Shown one piece after another: positions 9,601 through 19,709 of a DNA stretch of 64,000 nucleotides. Source of the stretch: Asterias rubens (lineage: Eukaryota; Echinodermata; Asteroidea; Forcipulatida; Asteriidae). How positions within the stretch are numbered: position 1 is the first letter of the stretch; each line of letters opens with the position of its first letter. Location of the stretch: assembly GCF_902459465.1 (NCBI RefSeq), contig NC_047076.1, forward strand, positions 806,001 through 870,000, read 5' to 3'. The notes under the pieces are model-generated. The model ran no database searches. It was not told where the DNA came from and was given only the letters and a program-made list of their open reading frames with translations. The translations under genes were made by a program, and so were the position numbers.

Positions 9601-12600
9601 TAGTCGTGGTTTTCCTCTTGGTTTTTGTTTGCATTCCCTTTTTTGTTTTTTTCCTGTCATTCTCTGAGCGCTTTGTATCCTTAGGAAAAGACACTATATA
9701 AATGGTATTATTATTATTAAGTTTGAGCTGGAACAACTTGTTCCTTGTATGTCGTCCTGTGTCTCAACTTGGTGGAATGACCCATATATAGTTTTAGAGG
9801 CATTGCATAGTGAGGTAACAATGTATATTCGGTTTGTCCTGTGTCTCAACTTGGTGGAATGACCCATATATAGTTGTAGAGGCATTGCATAGTGAGGTAA
9901 CAATGTATATTCGGTTTGCGGGTGGAGTGACCCATATATAGTTTTAGAGGCATTGCATAGTGAGGTAACAATGTATATTCTGCTTGCCGCAACACCATGT
10001 GTATAATTGCTAGCTGTGTAGATTTTGCTCTTTTGGAACTAGGTTTTGCTTTTTATTTTACTACAGCGGATTTCGGGAGACCGCTTGGTTCTGAAAAGAA
10101 CCGCCTGCTTTTTACCTAAATAAGTTTTATGAGGGGTCTACTAACACTCCGGAGCTATAATCTTGGCTAACCATGCACTTTAGACTATCCCGCGCAAATT
10201 TTAAAATCATGCCAGGGGACAAAGTTTGCGCCGTCACAAAATAGCGCACCACAAGAATTAAAAAATACAACTTTAAATATTGCGCCCAACAAAAGCATTG
10301 TAAATATAATTTTTTGACAAAATGTTGGATTATTTTTAATTGTTTTAGAAGCACTGGCTATCTCAAGAGAAGAGAGTGAAGAATCTTCCGCAACATTACA
10401 GTTTACATCAGACTGTTGGTATCGTCTCATCTAACGTCTTCCCATCAGATCCTGTTCTCACCTTTGGTTCTCGTCTCTTAGTCTTGGTAAGACATTCCTC
10501 TTGGCACTCTCATGACATTGATACTGCACTGACTCTATTCAGAACCATCACTCCTACATGATTGATTAACATTCTTGTACCGGTATGTTTACTAGTTGCT
10601 TCTGTGGAAGTGTCATGGAAGTGTCGTGGCCAAGCGGTTAAGAGCACCGAATTCAAACTCTGGTGTTTCTGATCAGCAGAGTGTTGGTTCGAGTCCCCAG
10701 TTGTGACACCTGTGTGCTTAAGCAGGACACATAACCATTGCTCCGATCTTCGGATGGAACATAAAGCTGTTGGTCCCATGTGTTGTGCAACACATGTAAA
10801 AGAACCCAGTGCACTTATCGAAAAGAGAAGGGGTTCACCCTGGTGTTCCTGGCTGTGGCTGCTATATGCGCCGTAGCACCTTGTAAACCCTTATAAGGTG
10901 CTACATAATAGGGTCTCACAATCCATCACTGCAATAACCTATCTTTCTGAAAGTTTGTATATACTCAGCGCCTTGAGTACCTTGTTTGGTAGATACGTGC
11001 GCTATATAAGACTGTTATTCTGTTACTTCTTAATAAAATATTGGTTTTAGGAATTTCTTTTGATTTTTGACTGAACAGGGAGAACAAAGGATTGTAGATG
11101 AGTCGACCATTGACAGAAAACTTCATCATAATGTTGCAACAGCTTTCCAGATACAGAGTCAAACCAAGCCAGCAGCCACCAGAAATACTGATACTAAGTC
11201 AAAGGTTGGTTTTCTTCTTGAAGTAAATGTTTAAGATGTAAGCTGACAATTTTGTAAAACCTGTTTTGTTCACCATTACCTTTCAGGCCTGATGCTTCAT
11301 ATTTGAAAGGGCAAGGGCACCTAGAAGGACACCAAGGAATTTTCTCCTTGGTAAAGGGCACGTCTATGAGGAAATTGTAAATTTCTATTGGAACATTCAA
11401 GGGTCACAGAGGCAATGACCAGGGGCAATGGAGGAGGCATTGCCTCGGTGAAGTATCTTGCCTGCCTTTTAAGCAAGGCCCAATTTCATGGCTTTGCTTA
11501 CACCAGAGGCAAAGAATCGGTGCTTATGGAAGAAGGAAATTTCGCGCTTATGTCAAGCATATTTCATGGGTTGCACAGTATGAATGGTGATTATAAGCCA
11601 AGAGTTTGGCAGTAAGCATAGCCATGAAATTGGGCCCAAGATAATTACCACATTCCCTTCATGATGCCTAGTTGTAGTTTTCCATCTAAGATGTTTTCCA
11701 CACACCACACCGACACACCAATGTTTATTGTATAACTGTTAAGATATGACATTTAATCTTAATATTGACTTTTTTTTTTCTGAAGGAGCTGATCGATGAT
11801 CAAAATGTTGTGAAGTTAGCTACAAAATATCAAGCCAATGTCGTCATAGCAACTGCATCGCTAGCAACTCTTGCTGACAACCACGCCCCAGATTTTGATA
11901 AGAATTGGCAGATTCCTATTCACGTCAAATCAACTCGGCTACCAGACGCAGAAGTTTCTGTCAAGACAGTTTACATCAGCGATCCCCTCACAAACGCATA
12001 CTACCCCCATGAAGGTAGTAGAACATTCCACTCCGCAGTCCTAAGTGCATACCTGACTCAAAATGCGACTACTGAGAGTTATTTTAGTAATCATGACTCT
12101 GAGAGTGACGAAGAGGTAACAAATGAAAGCCAGAAATCTCCTGAAATTTCCAACAATTATTTTGACAGTCAGGAGCTTGATTTGAGCAATCTGGAGACTT
12201 TTGGATCAACTGTTTGTAAATCAGACAAGAAAACTTTAAAGCAAACTAAAGTAAGTCTTAAACCCGGAGGAGCATCTGAAGAGAGTGATGTAAAGATACA
12301 ATGTCTTGATATCGCAAAAGAGGAGCACCAGCCCGCTCTGGTCACCAGTTTGATTAAGACTGAGAGTCAGCCTACAATGGACAAGACGACTCAGGAGATC
12401 TTGGGTGATACAAATATCAACAGATCCATTCTTCCGCATTCTCCAGCACCCAACAATAATCGCCCACAGGTTTTGAACAAAACACCCTCTGATATAATCT
12501 CTTCAGATGGTAAGAAAACTCATGACAAAATAGGAACGACTTCACCTTCTTCATCTGATAGCGAGATAAGTGCACATGAGTCGCTGGAATATAAAGAAGA

Positions 12601-15600
12601 AAAGTCCAGCCATACATCTTCAAATCTTGAGACATCTTGCCAGCGCAGTATGATGTTCGGCGTGTCATCAGATAGCTCCGCACAACCAAGGCAGGAAGTT
12701 TCAATCTTAAACCAGTCAACTTTCAAGGTAGAGAGAAATGAATTTGCTTTAGAGAGTGATGTCAGTGAAGGAGAGTTAATGATTGCTTTGAGCTCAGATC
12801 CTGAGTCCCCACAGATTAGGAAATGCCAAGATAATCTGTCACTTTCCAGCATCAAAACACAATTTAAGCAATATTCTGTTGATAATACTCCACAAGAAGA
12901 AATTAAATCAGACTGCGCTCAAGAGAATCAGCAGAGCGCATCTGAACGAACTGCGAATAGGCCAAGAAAACGGCACATAAGTAGTGAGCTGACAACAGAC
13001 GCATTATCCGCACCAAGAAGAAGTTGTCGCCTCAAGAAACTTCACCAACCAGAGACTGCAACTCAACCCACATCATCTACACAGTCAGAGGATAGCGCAT
13101 GTTCATCAGTAAAGAACACATCTGACAAAAAACCAAATTCCAAGACAGAGTCATCTCTTATTTCTAAGAAAGATGCGCTCATAACAGACTCGCCCCTCTC
13201 GCCCCCACCCAGTCAGAAAGGGGTTGATCATGGTTCCTTATCCCACACACCTCAAGCCAGGGGTGCAACTTTGGTACCTGAGTCACCCATGTCTCCACCC
13301 TTTCAGGACCAAAGAGGAAAAACACTTGTCATGTGTTGCCCATCTGATCCGGAAACATCACCCCATTCCCCCGATGCCAACCACAAGGAGATGCCCAAGT
13401 CGGACGTAGAAAATCTCATACCTTGTAAGAGATACAATCTCCGATCTAAGAATGTGACGACTGGAAGTGAAGAAGCAGTTGTAGCTGCCTTATCAAAAGC
13501 TGCAGATAGTCAAAATCAAAACTATCCCCCTAGCAGCAACACTGATCCTGCCCCGTCATCAGACACAATGAATAATATAGCTAACATTTCAGACAACTCC
13601 ACTGCCACCAGAGAAGAACCAACGCCTATCATTGAAAATGAAAACTCAACCAAAGTTTCTAAAACAGCTTCCCACCAAGCAATTACTCAACCTCATGAAA
13701 CTAAAACTCAAAAAAGGCTACCTGTTAAAACTCGCGCTAACAAGCAGAGTAAAACAACTGGAGAGGAGTCTACAATGGACTCAATACTCAAACTCCAGCA
13801 GAAGCTGCACAGTAGCAAGATGGAGAACCAGTCTCCTCCCAAGCCGCTCATAACTATTCCATGTGTTCAAGGTCAGAGTGACCTTTGTGTTGAGGATCCT
13901 TCTACTTATAAGAGTGAAATGGATGGAAGGGTTGATTACACTCTGTGGAGATTCGGAAAACTCAACATTTTAGTGAGGAGCGACATTGATGCGGTGAGTG
14001 CGCCCTCTGGAGTTACAAATCTCAACAAGGTGAGGATGTTTTCATGTAAAGAAAAACTCAAGAAAACAAAATTAATCAAAAATTAGAGCATCCATCATTG
14101 TGTCAGTGAGATCTGGACCCAAATTTATAGAGCTGCTTCAAGCCGAAAATATTGCTTACAAATGCTCTGCTCAGCAGGATGAGCAGGATACCAGTCACAA
14201 ACTGCACATGTGACTGAGTAGTTTGGCTGGTAACCTTATTCTGGTAAGCATTATTGTGCTTTGATTGCCGCAAACCTGAAAAGAACCGTTGTTGCAATCA
14301 GTATGCTCTGATTTTCTTCTTTTTCATTTTGAAAATTTTTTTTACCAAACATCTGTGAAAAAACCTGTTGACAACTTTTGTCTTCTTTCCCCCAGGGTCA
14401 AGTGACAAGCATCCTTTCAAAGATGGAGTTTCAGCCTCACTTTGGTTTTGAGCAAATAAGCGTAAGTGAACTCACCAAGCTGTGGATTAGCCTGCTGCTA
14501 CAACCAGGGTCAAAGGTCATTCAAGGTACATTAACATATCTTCGGTGGAATTTATTTTTTATATTGGTAAAGAGTTGCGGAACATTCTGGGCCCGATATA
14601 ATGGCTCTGCTTACCACCGAATGCTGCGTTTTCAATCACCATTCTCTGCTTACTTTGCAAGCGCCGAATTTCTGTGCTAGCTGTGTGAGCAAAGAATGAC
14701 TAGTAATTTGGTGTACACATGCGACAAGCAAAGATTCCCTGCTAAAACATGAAATACGCTTGACGTTAGCGCATAATTCTCTGCTGCCATGAGCTTAGAT
14801 TCTTCGCTTATGGTAAGCAAAGCCAAATATTTGGGCCTGTTCTGTACAGATTACATTTTTGCATCTAGGTCAAGGTTTAATTTGATAATTAGTGATTTTG
14901 TTGTACCTACTTTTAGGTCGTATGAACGCATTGACCTCTGACCTGATACTGCTGGAACACTTTGACATGCATAGTTCCATTTGGGAACAGCCATCTTTCC
15001 AGTAAGTAGACACTTCTTGTGATAGATTTTGCGCTATTAAAATATTTGTATTCAGGGATTTAACATCTAAGATGTAATTAATATTATTTTCCATTGCAGG
15101 CCGTCTCAGTGTATGAAGATGATATCTCAAGTACTGGATAAACTTACAAGGTAACATTTCAAAACTATTTATTCATCACGTTCCAAAAATTTTACTTCTT
15201 ACAAGAGTGGATTTTTACTTGCAGAAACCATTTGACTGGTCCTGTGTGGTAGTAGTAGTGTAGTAGTTTTTTGTTTTTAATTGTATGTACACTCGTTCTC
15301 CCTTAAAGACACTGGACACTGTTGGTAATTGTTAAGGACTAGTCTTCACAGTTGGTGTATCTCAACATAAGCATAAAATAACAAACCTGTGAAAATTTGA
15401 GCTCAATCGGTCGTCGAAGCTGCGATATATTAATGAAAGAAAAAACACCTTTGTCGCACCATGGTCACACGAAGTTGTGTGCTTTCAGTTCGAGACCTTA
15501 ATTTCTAAATCTGAGGTCTCGAAATCAAATTCGTGAAAAAATTACTTCTTTATCAAAAACTATGTCACTTCAGAGGGAGCTGTTTCTCACAATGTTTTAT

Positions 15601-18600
15601 ACTATTAACCTCTCCCCATTACTCTTAATCAAGAAAGGTTTTATGATAATAATTATTTTGAGTAATTGCCTATAGTGTCCACTTCCACTGGCTCACTGGC
15701 CAAATACCAGCTAAAACACCTGAGGACCAGTCAAAGTTCTCTCCAAGTGGTCCAGCTGGCTAGTTCAGTGTTAAAAAGCAACCCTATTTAATATGAAAAA
15801 TGGACTAGTAAAAAAAGCTGACAGACCAGTGAAATGACAAGCTAACTGTTCCTGCGGACTAGTCACTGAAAAGGTAAAGTGCAAACCCTGTACAGATATT
15901 ATATCAAAAGAATCTTGAACGCAGTAAAGACAACTCAATCGACCAATCACAGATCAAAGAGGTAGATAATCTGCCCAATCACAATCCCAAATTTTCAGTC
16001 AAATCTTTGATATGAATTTCTTTTTCTTTTCCAGTTTGTCCGAAGGTCACTACTTGCTGTGTCATTCGGCTGGTGATATGCACGTCTGTATATTACAATC
16101 AACAACCAACACCGGAAAATCAAGGTAATTCGTACTGCCTCTAGCTACCAGGCAACCTCGGTAGTCTAGTTGGTAAGACACTGCTCTAGAATTGCAAGGG
16201 TCGTGGGTTCGAATCCCACCCGAGTAATTTGCCTGTGATATTTTTTTCACAGGACTCGGGAAAGTACTGAGTATACAGTGCTAACACACATCGGTGTATG
16301 GGTAAAAACCAAAATTAATATTAGATCAATTTTTAATTATACTTCACGAAAAAAAAATATATCTGAGCCTTTTATACAACAGGAACGTCAAGGTAATTAG
16401 ATCAGTTTGAAATTATTATTTTTCTGGACAAATTTCTATGAGCCTCTTATTTAAACTGTAAATTACAGTCCACAACCACCACCAGAAAATTAAGGTAATT
16501 AGAACAGGTTTTAATTATACTTCACGAAAAAATATCTCCAAGCCTTTTAAAACTGTAATACACATTCAATAGATTCCAAGAATAAATATTTAAGAACCTT
16601 TTAAAACTGTATACAATCAACAACCACCACTGGAAACTCAATTCAAGTCAATTCAATTCAAGTTAAAAGCAAAAAAGGTTTTCTCATCTGCACTAAAAAA
16701 CAGTCAATTTATTTACTGATTAACAAAAAAACACAATTCATTTCAAATTACATGCACATAAGATACTCAACGAAATTACTTTCCAACAATAATAGTTTGA
16801 GTTTTAAAAGAGAGAAGCATTTTCCAAAGCTTAACATCACTGATTTAAATCTGTATATTACAATCCACAACCACAACAGTAAAATCCTGGTAATTAGATC
16901 AGGTTTTAATCAAAATTTGAGAATAAAAATTTATGAACCTTTTAAAAATGTATGTTACAATCCACAATCCGAAAATCCATGTAAATAGAGCTGTTTTGTT
17001 TATATTTCAGGAAAAAATACCTAAAAGCCTTTTATTAAAAACAGGCTTACCCACAACCACCACTGGAAAATCAAGTACTTAAAACAGTATATATTATTAT
17101 TATTACTACTAAAGTAATCATTTGAAATAGTTTATTGATTTAACTTCAACACTTCACATTTTATTTGTCCTACTTCCCTTCTTCAGGTCTCCCTATGATC
17201 TACACAAATCGCACATCGATACTCCAATGATGCAACCCTGCCCGCCTCCTCTGTTGCCATGGTTACCACTTGACACAAATTTGATACTACCAAGTCAGAT
17301 GGCGGCAGGTCGTATACCAGCAACGTTTCCTCCAAAAAATATGACAAAAAATGTAAAAGGTAAAACTTAGTAATATCTTCTTCTTCTTTGTTTTAATGTT
17401 ATTTATGTTACTAGTTCAATTTCAGTTGATTATTTAAAGGTATTATACAGGATTTGTAAGGATAAAAAGATCATTGTTTAAATTTAGTCTGAAAGCTTAC
17501 TAGTTATGAAGTTCATACTATTAAAATCTCGTTAGAGAAAAAATCTGAAAACCTTCTGAAACACAAAAGCTGATTTAAGTAGTTACAGTTGAAATTAAGA
17601 ACAATGTGTTCATGCTTAAAAAGTTGCTTGGTTTTTTACTTTCTACTGACTCGTATTCTGGATTGAGTCAAAATGTGCACGGGTTTGTTATTTCATGTGC
17701 ATGATTGATCACACAAAACATGAACACTGTCTGCCGGAAGTTGCTGCTAAAAGCTCTTGCAGTTAAAGGCAGTGGACACTATTGGTAATTACTTAAAATA
17801 ATTATTATCATAAAACCTTTCTTGATTACGAGTAATGGGGAGAGGTTGAGCGCCTCTGAACAACTTTGGTTGATTTTGGCGCTATATAAATTCCCTCTGA
17901 TTGATTGACTGATTTATACAAGATTGTGAGAAACAGCTCCCTCTACTGAAGTGACGGAGACCTCGGATTCAGAATTTAAAGTCTTGAAATCAAGCATCTG
18001 AAAGCACACAACTTTGTGTGACAAGGGTAATTTTTCTTTAATTATTAATTCGCAACTTCGATGACCAATTGAGTTCAAATTTTCACAGGTTTGTTATTTT
18101 ATGCATATGATACACGAAGTGAGAAGACTGGTCTTTGACAATTACCAATAGTGTCCAGTGTCTTTAAGATACACCAAGTGAGAAGACTGGTCTTTGACAA
18201 TTACCAATAGAGTCCAGTGTCTTTAACACCAAGTGAGAAGACTGGTCTTTGACAATTACCAATAGTGTCCAGTGTCTTTAAGATACACCAAGTGAGAAGA
18301 CTGGTCTTTGACAATTACCAATAGTGTCCAGTGTCTTTAACACCAAGTGAGAAGACTGGTCTTTGACAATTACCAATAGTGTCCAGTGTCTTTAAGATAC
18401 ACGAAGTGAGAAGACTGGTCTTTGACAATTACCAATAGTGTCCAGTGTCTTTAACACGAAGTGAGAAGACTGGTCTTTGACAATTACCAATAGAGTCCAG
18501 TGTCTTTAACACCAAGTGAGAAGACTGGTCTTTGACAATTACCAATAGTGTCCAGTGTCTTTAAGATACACCAAGTGAGAAGACTGGTCTTTGACAATTA

Positions 18601-19534
18601 CCAATAGTGTCCAGTGTCTTTAACACCAAGTGAGAAGACTGGTCTTTGACAATTACCAATAGTGTCCAGTGTCTTTAAGATACACGAAGTGAGAAGACTG
18701 GTCTTTGACAATTACCAATAGTGTCCAGTGTCTTTAACACGAAGTGAGAAGACTGGTCTTTGACAATTACCAATAGTGTCCAGTGTCTTTAAGATACACC
18801 AAGTGAGAAGACTGGTCTTTGACAATTACCAATAGTGTCCAGTGTCTTTAAGCATGTAATTACCAATAGTGTCCAGTGTCTTTAAGATACACGAAGTGAG
18901 AAGACTGGTCTTTGACAATTACCAATAGTGTCCAGTGTCTTTAAGATACACCAAGTGAGAAGACTGGTCTTTGACAATTACCAATAGTGTCCAGTGTCTT
19001 TAAGCATGTAATTACCAATAGTGTCCAGTGTCTTTAAGCATGTAATTACCAATAGTGTCCAGTGTCTTTAAGCATGTAATTACCAATAGTGTCCAGTGTC
19101 TTTAAGCATGTAATTACCAATAGAGTCCAGTGTCTTTAAGCATGTAATTACCAATAGTGTCCAGTGTCTTTAAGCATGTAATTACCAATAGTGTCCAGTG
19201 TCTTTAAGCATGTAATTACCAATAGAGTCCAGTGTCTTTAAGCATGTAATTACCAATAGTGTCCAGTGTCTTTAAGCATGTAATTAGTTAGTCTTTGAGT
19301 GCTGCCACTACCTTTCTTGTTTTATCTATCAGACTAACACAGCTATTTTTTTGTGTGTCTGCCACTATTTTGTTAGCTCTGTATCATCCTGTATAATACC
19401 TTTACAATTAACTATCGATCGGCTTGTTTCTGACACAATGTTTGATTTTTTCTTTCTCTTCAGGTGATGTTGCCAATAATGTTGCAACCAAGAAAAAGAA
19501 AAAGAAGAAGAAAAAGAAAGTAGGCAAGACGTAA
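6638..19534 (+). CDS. ICE2: Little elongation complex subunit 2 (ICE2/NARG2) homologue, 13 exons
   Basis: Exons 6638-6777, 7765-7956, 8660-8789, 9296-9415, 10349-10486, 11079-11204, 11786-14029, 14396-14525, 14917-15001, 15100-15150, 16035-16124, 17187-17359, 19464-19534; 1,229 codons, phases close throughout. Landmarks shared with vertebrate ICE2: FFTEDEYENFSL near the N-terminus, CPYPRFSSLTHAQQ, a DNHAPDFDKNWQIPIHV block, then the NARG2 C-terminal domain from aa ~998 (DYTLWRFGKLNILVR, LTKLWISLLLQPGS, LSEGHYLLCHSAGD, PWLPLDTNLILP, GRIPATFPPK). The family works with ICE1 and ELL in the nucleus to drive Pol II snRNA genes. Exon 7 (748 codons) is mostly a Ser/Thr/Glu-rich, probably disordered insert, which makes the protein longer than the ~980 aa human one. 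Exon 4 ends with a GC donor (CAG|GCAAGT). Exon 7 has an alternative in-frame donor at 13993/13994. The last exon encodes ten lysines in a row. An upstream TTG at 6596 is in frame but ATG 6638 is the plausible start. Confidence 0.93.
6950..7095. mobile_element. MITE 'tccgtatggcgccaccactttttca', copy 2
   Basis: 'cgtatgacgccaccactttttcattcaatatg' on the left and 'aatgagcgaaaaagtggtgaacggaaa' on the right, a somewhat decayed copy in ICE2 intron 1. Confidence 0.7.
7515..7678. mobile_element. MITE-like inverted repeat, 'ggtgcgttcaattagct' family
   Basis: The left end 'gtgcgttcaattagctcccc' and right end 'agctaaacgaacgcac' are inverted repeats, and the inner arms also pair (ttccaggacaaacgtg / cacgttcgtcctggaa). 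A related element with ends 'gctgttcgaatagct' and 'agctaatcgaacgcac' is at 31785-31988. Confidence 0.7.
7991..8095. mobile_element. Hairpin MITE, 'ggcctgacgtttcgaccctagcagag' family
   Basis: The arms 'tgcaaaaatagttaatggcc...gaccctag' and 'ctagggtcgaaacgtcaggccattaactattttttgca' fold back around a short centre. Single ends or a longer version of the family lie at 36958-37015, 37985-38030 and 40540-41024. It is in ICE2 intron 2. Confidence 0.75.
8290..8480. repeat. Dispersed 'gggcaaggccattttcatttt' repeat
   Basis: Contains 'ggcctggaatttcatctttgcaagggcaaggcc', 'ttccattggaaaatcttaagggg' and 'aaggccaagaccaggggcaac'. The same order recurs at 8895-9050, 11280-11450 and, partly, 60940-61070. Non-coding, in ICE2 intron 2. 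Confidence 0.6.
8895..9050. repeat. Dispersed 'gggcaaggccattttcatttt' repeat
   Basis: Second copy of the family at 8290-8480, in ICE2 intron 3, with 'gacctggaatgtcaattttgagagggcaaggcc' and 'aaggccaagaccatgggcaac'. Confidence 0.6.
9425..9720 (+). mobile_element. 3' end of a non-LTR retrotransposon (LINE)
   Basis: The frame from 9428 reads WNSLPNSTKSSSS then FKRSLKTFLFNQ and a stop. This is the typical extreme C-terminus of CR1/Rex-like reverse-transcriptase ORFs. It is followed by a short 3' UTR with 'gcgctttgtatccttaggaaaagacactatataaatgg' and an (ATT)n tail. It is 5'-truncated, as usual for LINE insertions, and inserted in ICE2 intron 4. Confidence 0.75.
9754..9983. repeat. 82-bp tandem repeat, three copies
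   Basis: Units at 9754-9835, 9836-9917 and 9918-9983 (last one shortened) share 'tgacccatatatagtt(t/g)tagaggcattgcatagtgaggtaac' and are nearly identical. They run into a dispersed element (9984-10125) with 'acaccatgtgtataattgctag' and 'ggttctgaaaagaaccgcc', related to 54390-54660 and 61790-62100. Confidence 0.85.
10612..11020 (+). mobile_element. Full-length tRNA-derived SINE
   Basis: The head 'gtgtcgtggccaagcggttaagagcacc ... tgttggttcgagtccccagttgtgacacc' resembles a class II (Leu/Ser) tRNA with a variable arm and intact A and B boxes. The body carries 'atcgaaaagagaaggggttcacc' and the tail 'gcgccttgagtaccttgtttggtagatacgtgcgctatataag'. A 5'-truncated copy is at 51704-52216. It lies in ICE2 intron 5. 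Confidence 0.8.
11280..11450. repeat. Dispersed 'gggcaaggccattttcatttt' repeat
   Basis: Third copy of the family seen at 8290-8480 ('ggcctgatgcttcatatttgaaagggcaaggg', 'aatttctattggaacattcaaggg', 'ggcaatgaccaggggcaatgg'), in ICE2 intron 6. Confidence 0.55.
11475..11640. repeat. Dispersed 'gggcccaattt' element copy
   Basis: Bounded by 'aaggcccaatttcatggctttgctta' and 'gtaagcatagccatgaaattgggcccaag', which are inverted repeats of each other. Confidence 0.65.
14105..14290. repeat. Dispersed 'gggcccaattt' element copy
   Basis: 'ggacccaaatttatagagctgcttcaag', 'gataccagtcacaaactgcacatgtgac', 'ggctggtaaccttattctggtaagcata'. ICE2 intron 7. Confidence 0.6.
14585..14843. repeat. Dispersed 'gggcccaattt' element, long form
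   Basis: From 'attctgggcccgatataatggctctgctta' to 'ttatggtaagcaaagccaaatatttgggcctg'; the ends are inverted repeats. ICE2 intron 8. Confidence 0.65.
15305..15690 (+). mobile_element. ~380-bp 'ggacactattggtaatt' element, copy 1
   Basis: The ends 'taaagacactggacactgttggtaattg' and 'gagtaattgcctatagtgtccacttcc' are imperfect terminal inverted repeats. An inner palindrome 'gagacc...gaggtctcgaaatcaaattcgtgaa' is also present. Other copies: 17764-18165 (reverse), 23690-24085, 29475-29762, 29762-30147, 32620-32990, 59300-59658, 63908-end, and decayed ones at 22190-22740, 34777-35225 and 45165-45542. Confidence 0.8.
16088..17080 (+). repeat. Degenerate tandem repeats copied from the end of ICE2 exon 11
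   Basis: The last ~40 bp of exon 11 plus its donor (ctgtatattacaatcaacaacc ... aaaatcaaggtaatt, 16088-16130) recur along the following intron. Clear copies are at about 16456-16500 and 16851-16894, partial ones near 16380-16400, 16605-16640, 16950-16985 and 17035-17080. They are separated by 'agatcaggttttaattatacttcacgaaaaaa' type spacers. Several keep a donor-like GGTAATT. Confidence 0.7.
16150..16320 (+). mobile_element. Short tRNA-headed SINE ('cctcggtagtctagttggtaagac')
   Basis: The head has a D-arm-like 'gtctagttggtaagac' and B-box 'gtgggttcgaatcccac', closing with ctcgg/ccgag. It is followed by a constant body 'ttttcacaggactcgggaaagtactgagtatacagtgc'. Relatives are at 24985-25130, 46622-46700 (reverse) and 58290-58395 (body only). 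The anticodon arm does not fold well, so this is a SINE and not a tRNA gene. Confidence 0.7.
17764..18165 (-). mobile_element. 'ggacactattggtaatt' element, reverse copy with a small insertion
   Basis: Reverse-orientation copy in ICE2 intron 12. About 70 bp ('gcgcctctgaacaactttggttgattttggcgctatataaa...') interrupts the conserved 'gagaggtt ... gattgtgag' stretch near 17850-17920; it resembles a SINE/LINE tail. The far terminus of this copy is the seed of the tandem array that follows. Confidence 0.7.
18118..19287. repeat. Higher-order tandem array built from a MITE terminus (~24 units)
   Basis: About 24 repeats of 'aattaccaatagtgtccagtgtctttaa'. Up to ~18850 they form alternating 59 bp ('gatacaccaagtgag...') and 55 bp ('caccaagtgag...') units. 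From ~18850 on they shrink to 34 bp units joined by 'gcatgt'. Variant bases repeat in blocks: 'agagtcc' units recur 283 bp apart (18211 and 18494) with the same order of neighbours, and 102 bp (three units) apart in the short part (19124 and 19226). It lies in the last ICE2 intron, ending about 180 bp before the last exon. Confidence 0.92.
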
Positions 19535-19709
19535 GGATAGAGCTGTCAAAGCCAAAAGGAAGATGTATTCGTTGTGTGTCCACCCAATGAGACATTACCC
19601 TCATCAGAAAGTAGGCAAGACGTAAGGATAGAGCTGTTAAAGCCAAAAGGAAGATGTATTCCTAGTGTGTCCACGCAATGAGACATTAACCTCATCACTA
19701 AATAATAAA
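19520..19709 (+). repeat. 91-bp tandem duplication spanning the ICE2 stop codon, plus poly(A) signal
   Basis: The segment starting 'gtaggcaagacgtaaggatagagctgt' occurs at 19520 and again at 19611. The last codons (VGKT), the stop and the first 3' UTR bases are therefore duplicated. The second copy lies wholly in the 3' UTR. AATAAA at 19704-19709 is the likely poly(A) signal; a second candidate is at 19884-19889. Confidence 0.85.

Noticed and set aside
10619..10710. Possible tRNA-Leu/Ser gene
   Set aside because: A and B boxes are good, but the anticodon arm pairs poorly and the sequence continues into a body shared with other copies. It is a SINE head. The same applies to 4578, 16150, 24985, 32450, 33112, 43515 and 46798.
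18118..19287. Regular repeats with short variable pieces, CRISPR-like at first glance
   Set aside because: Units are directly adjacent, 'spacers' are not unique, the unit is the end of a nearby transposable element, and the context is a eukaryotic intron.
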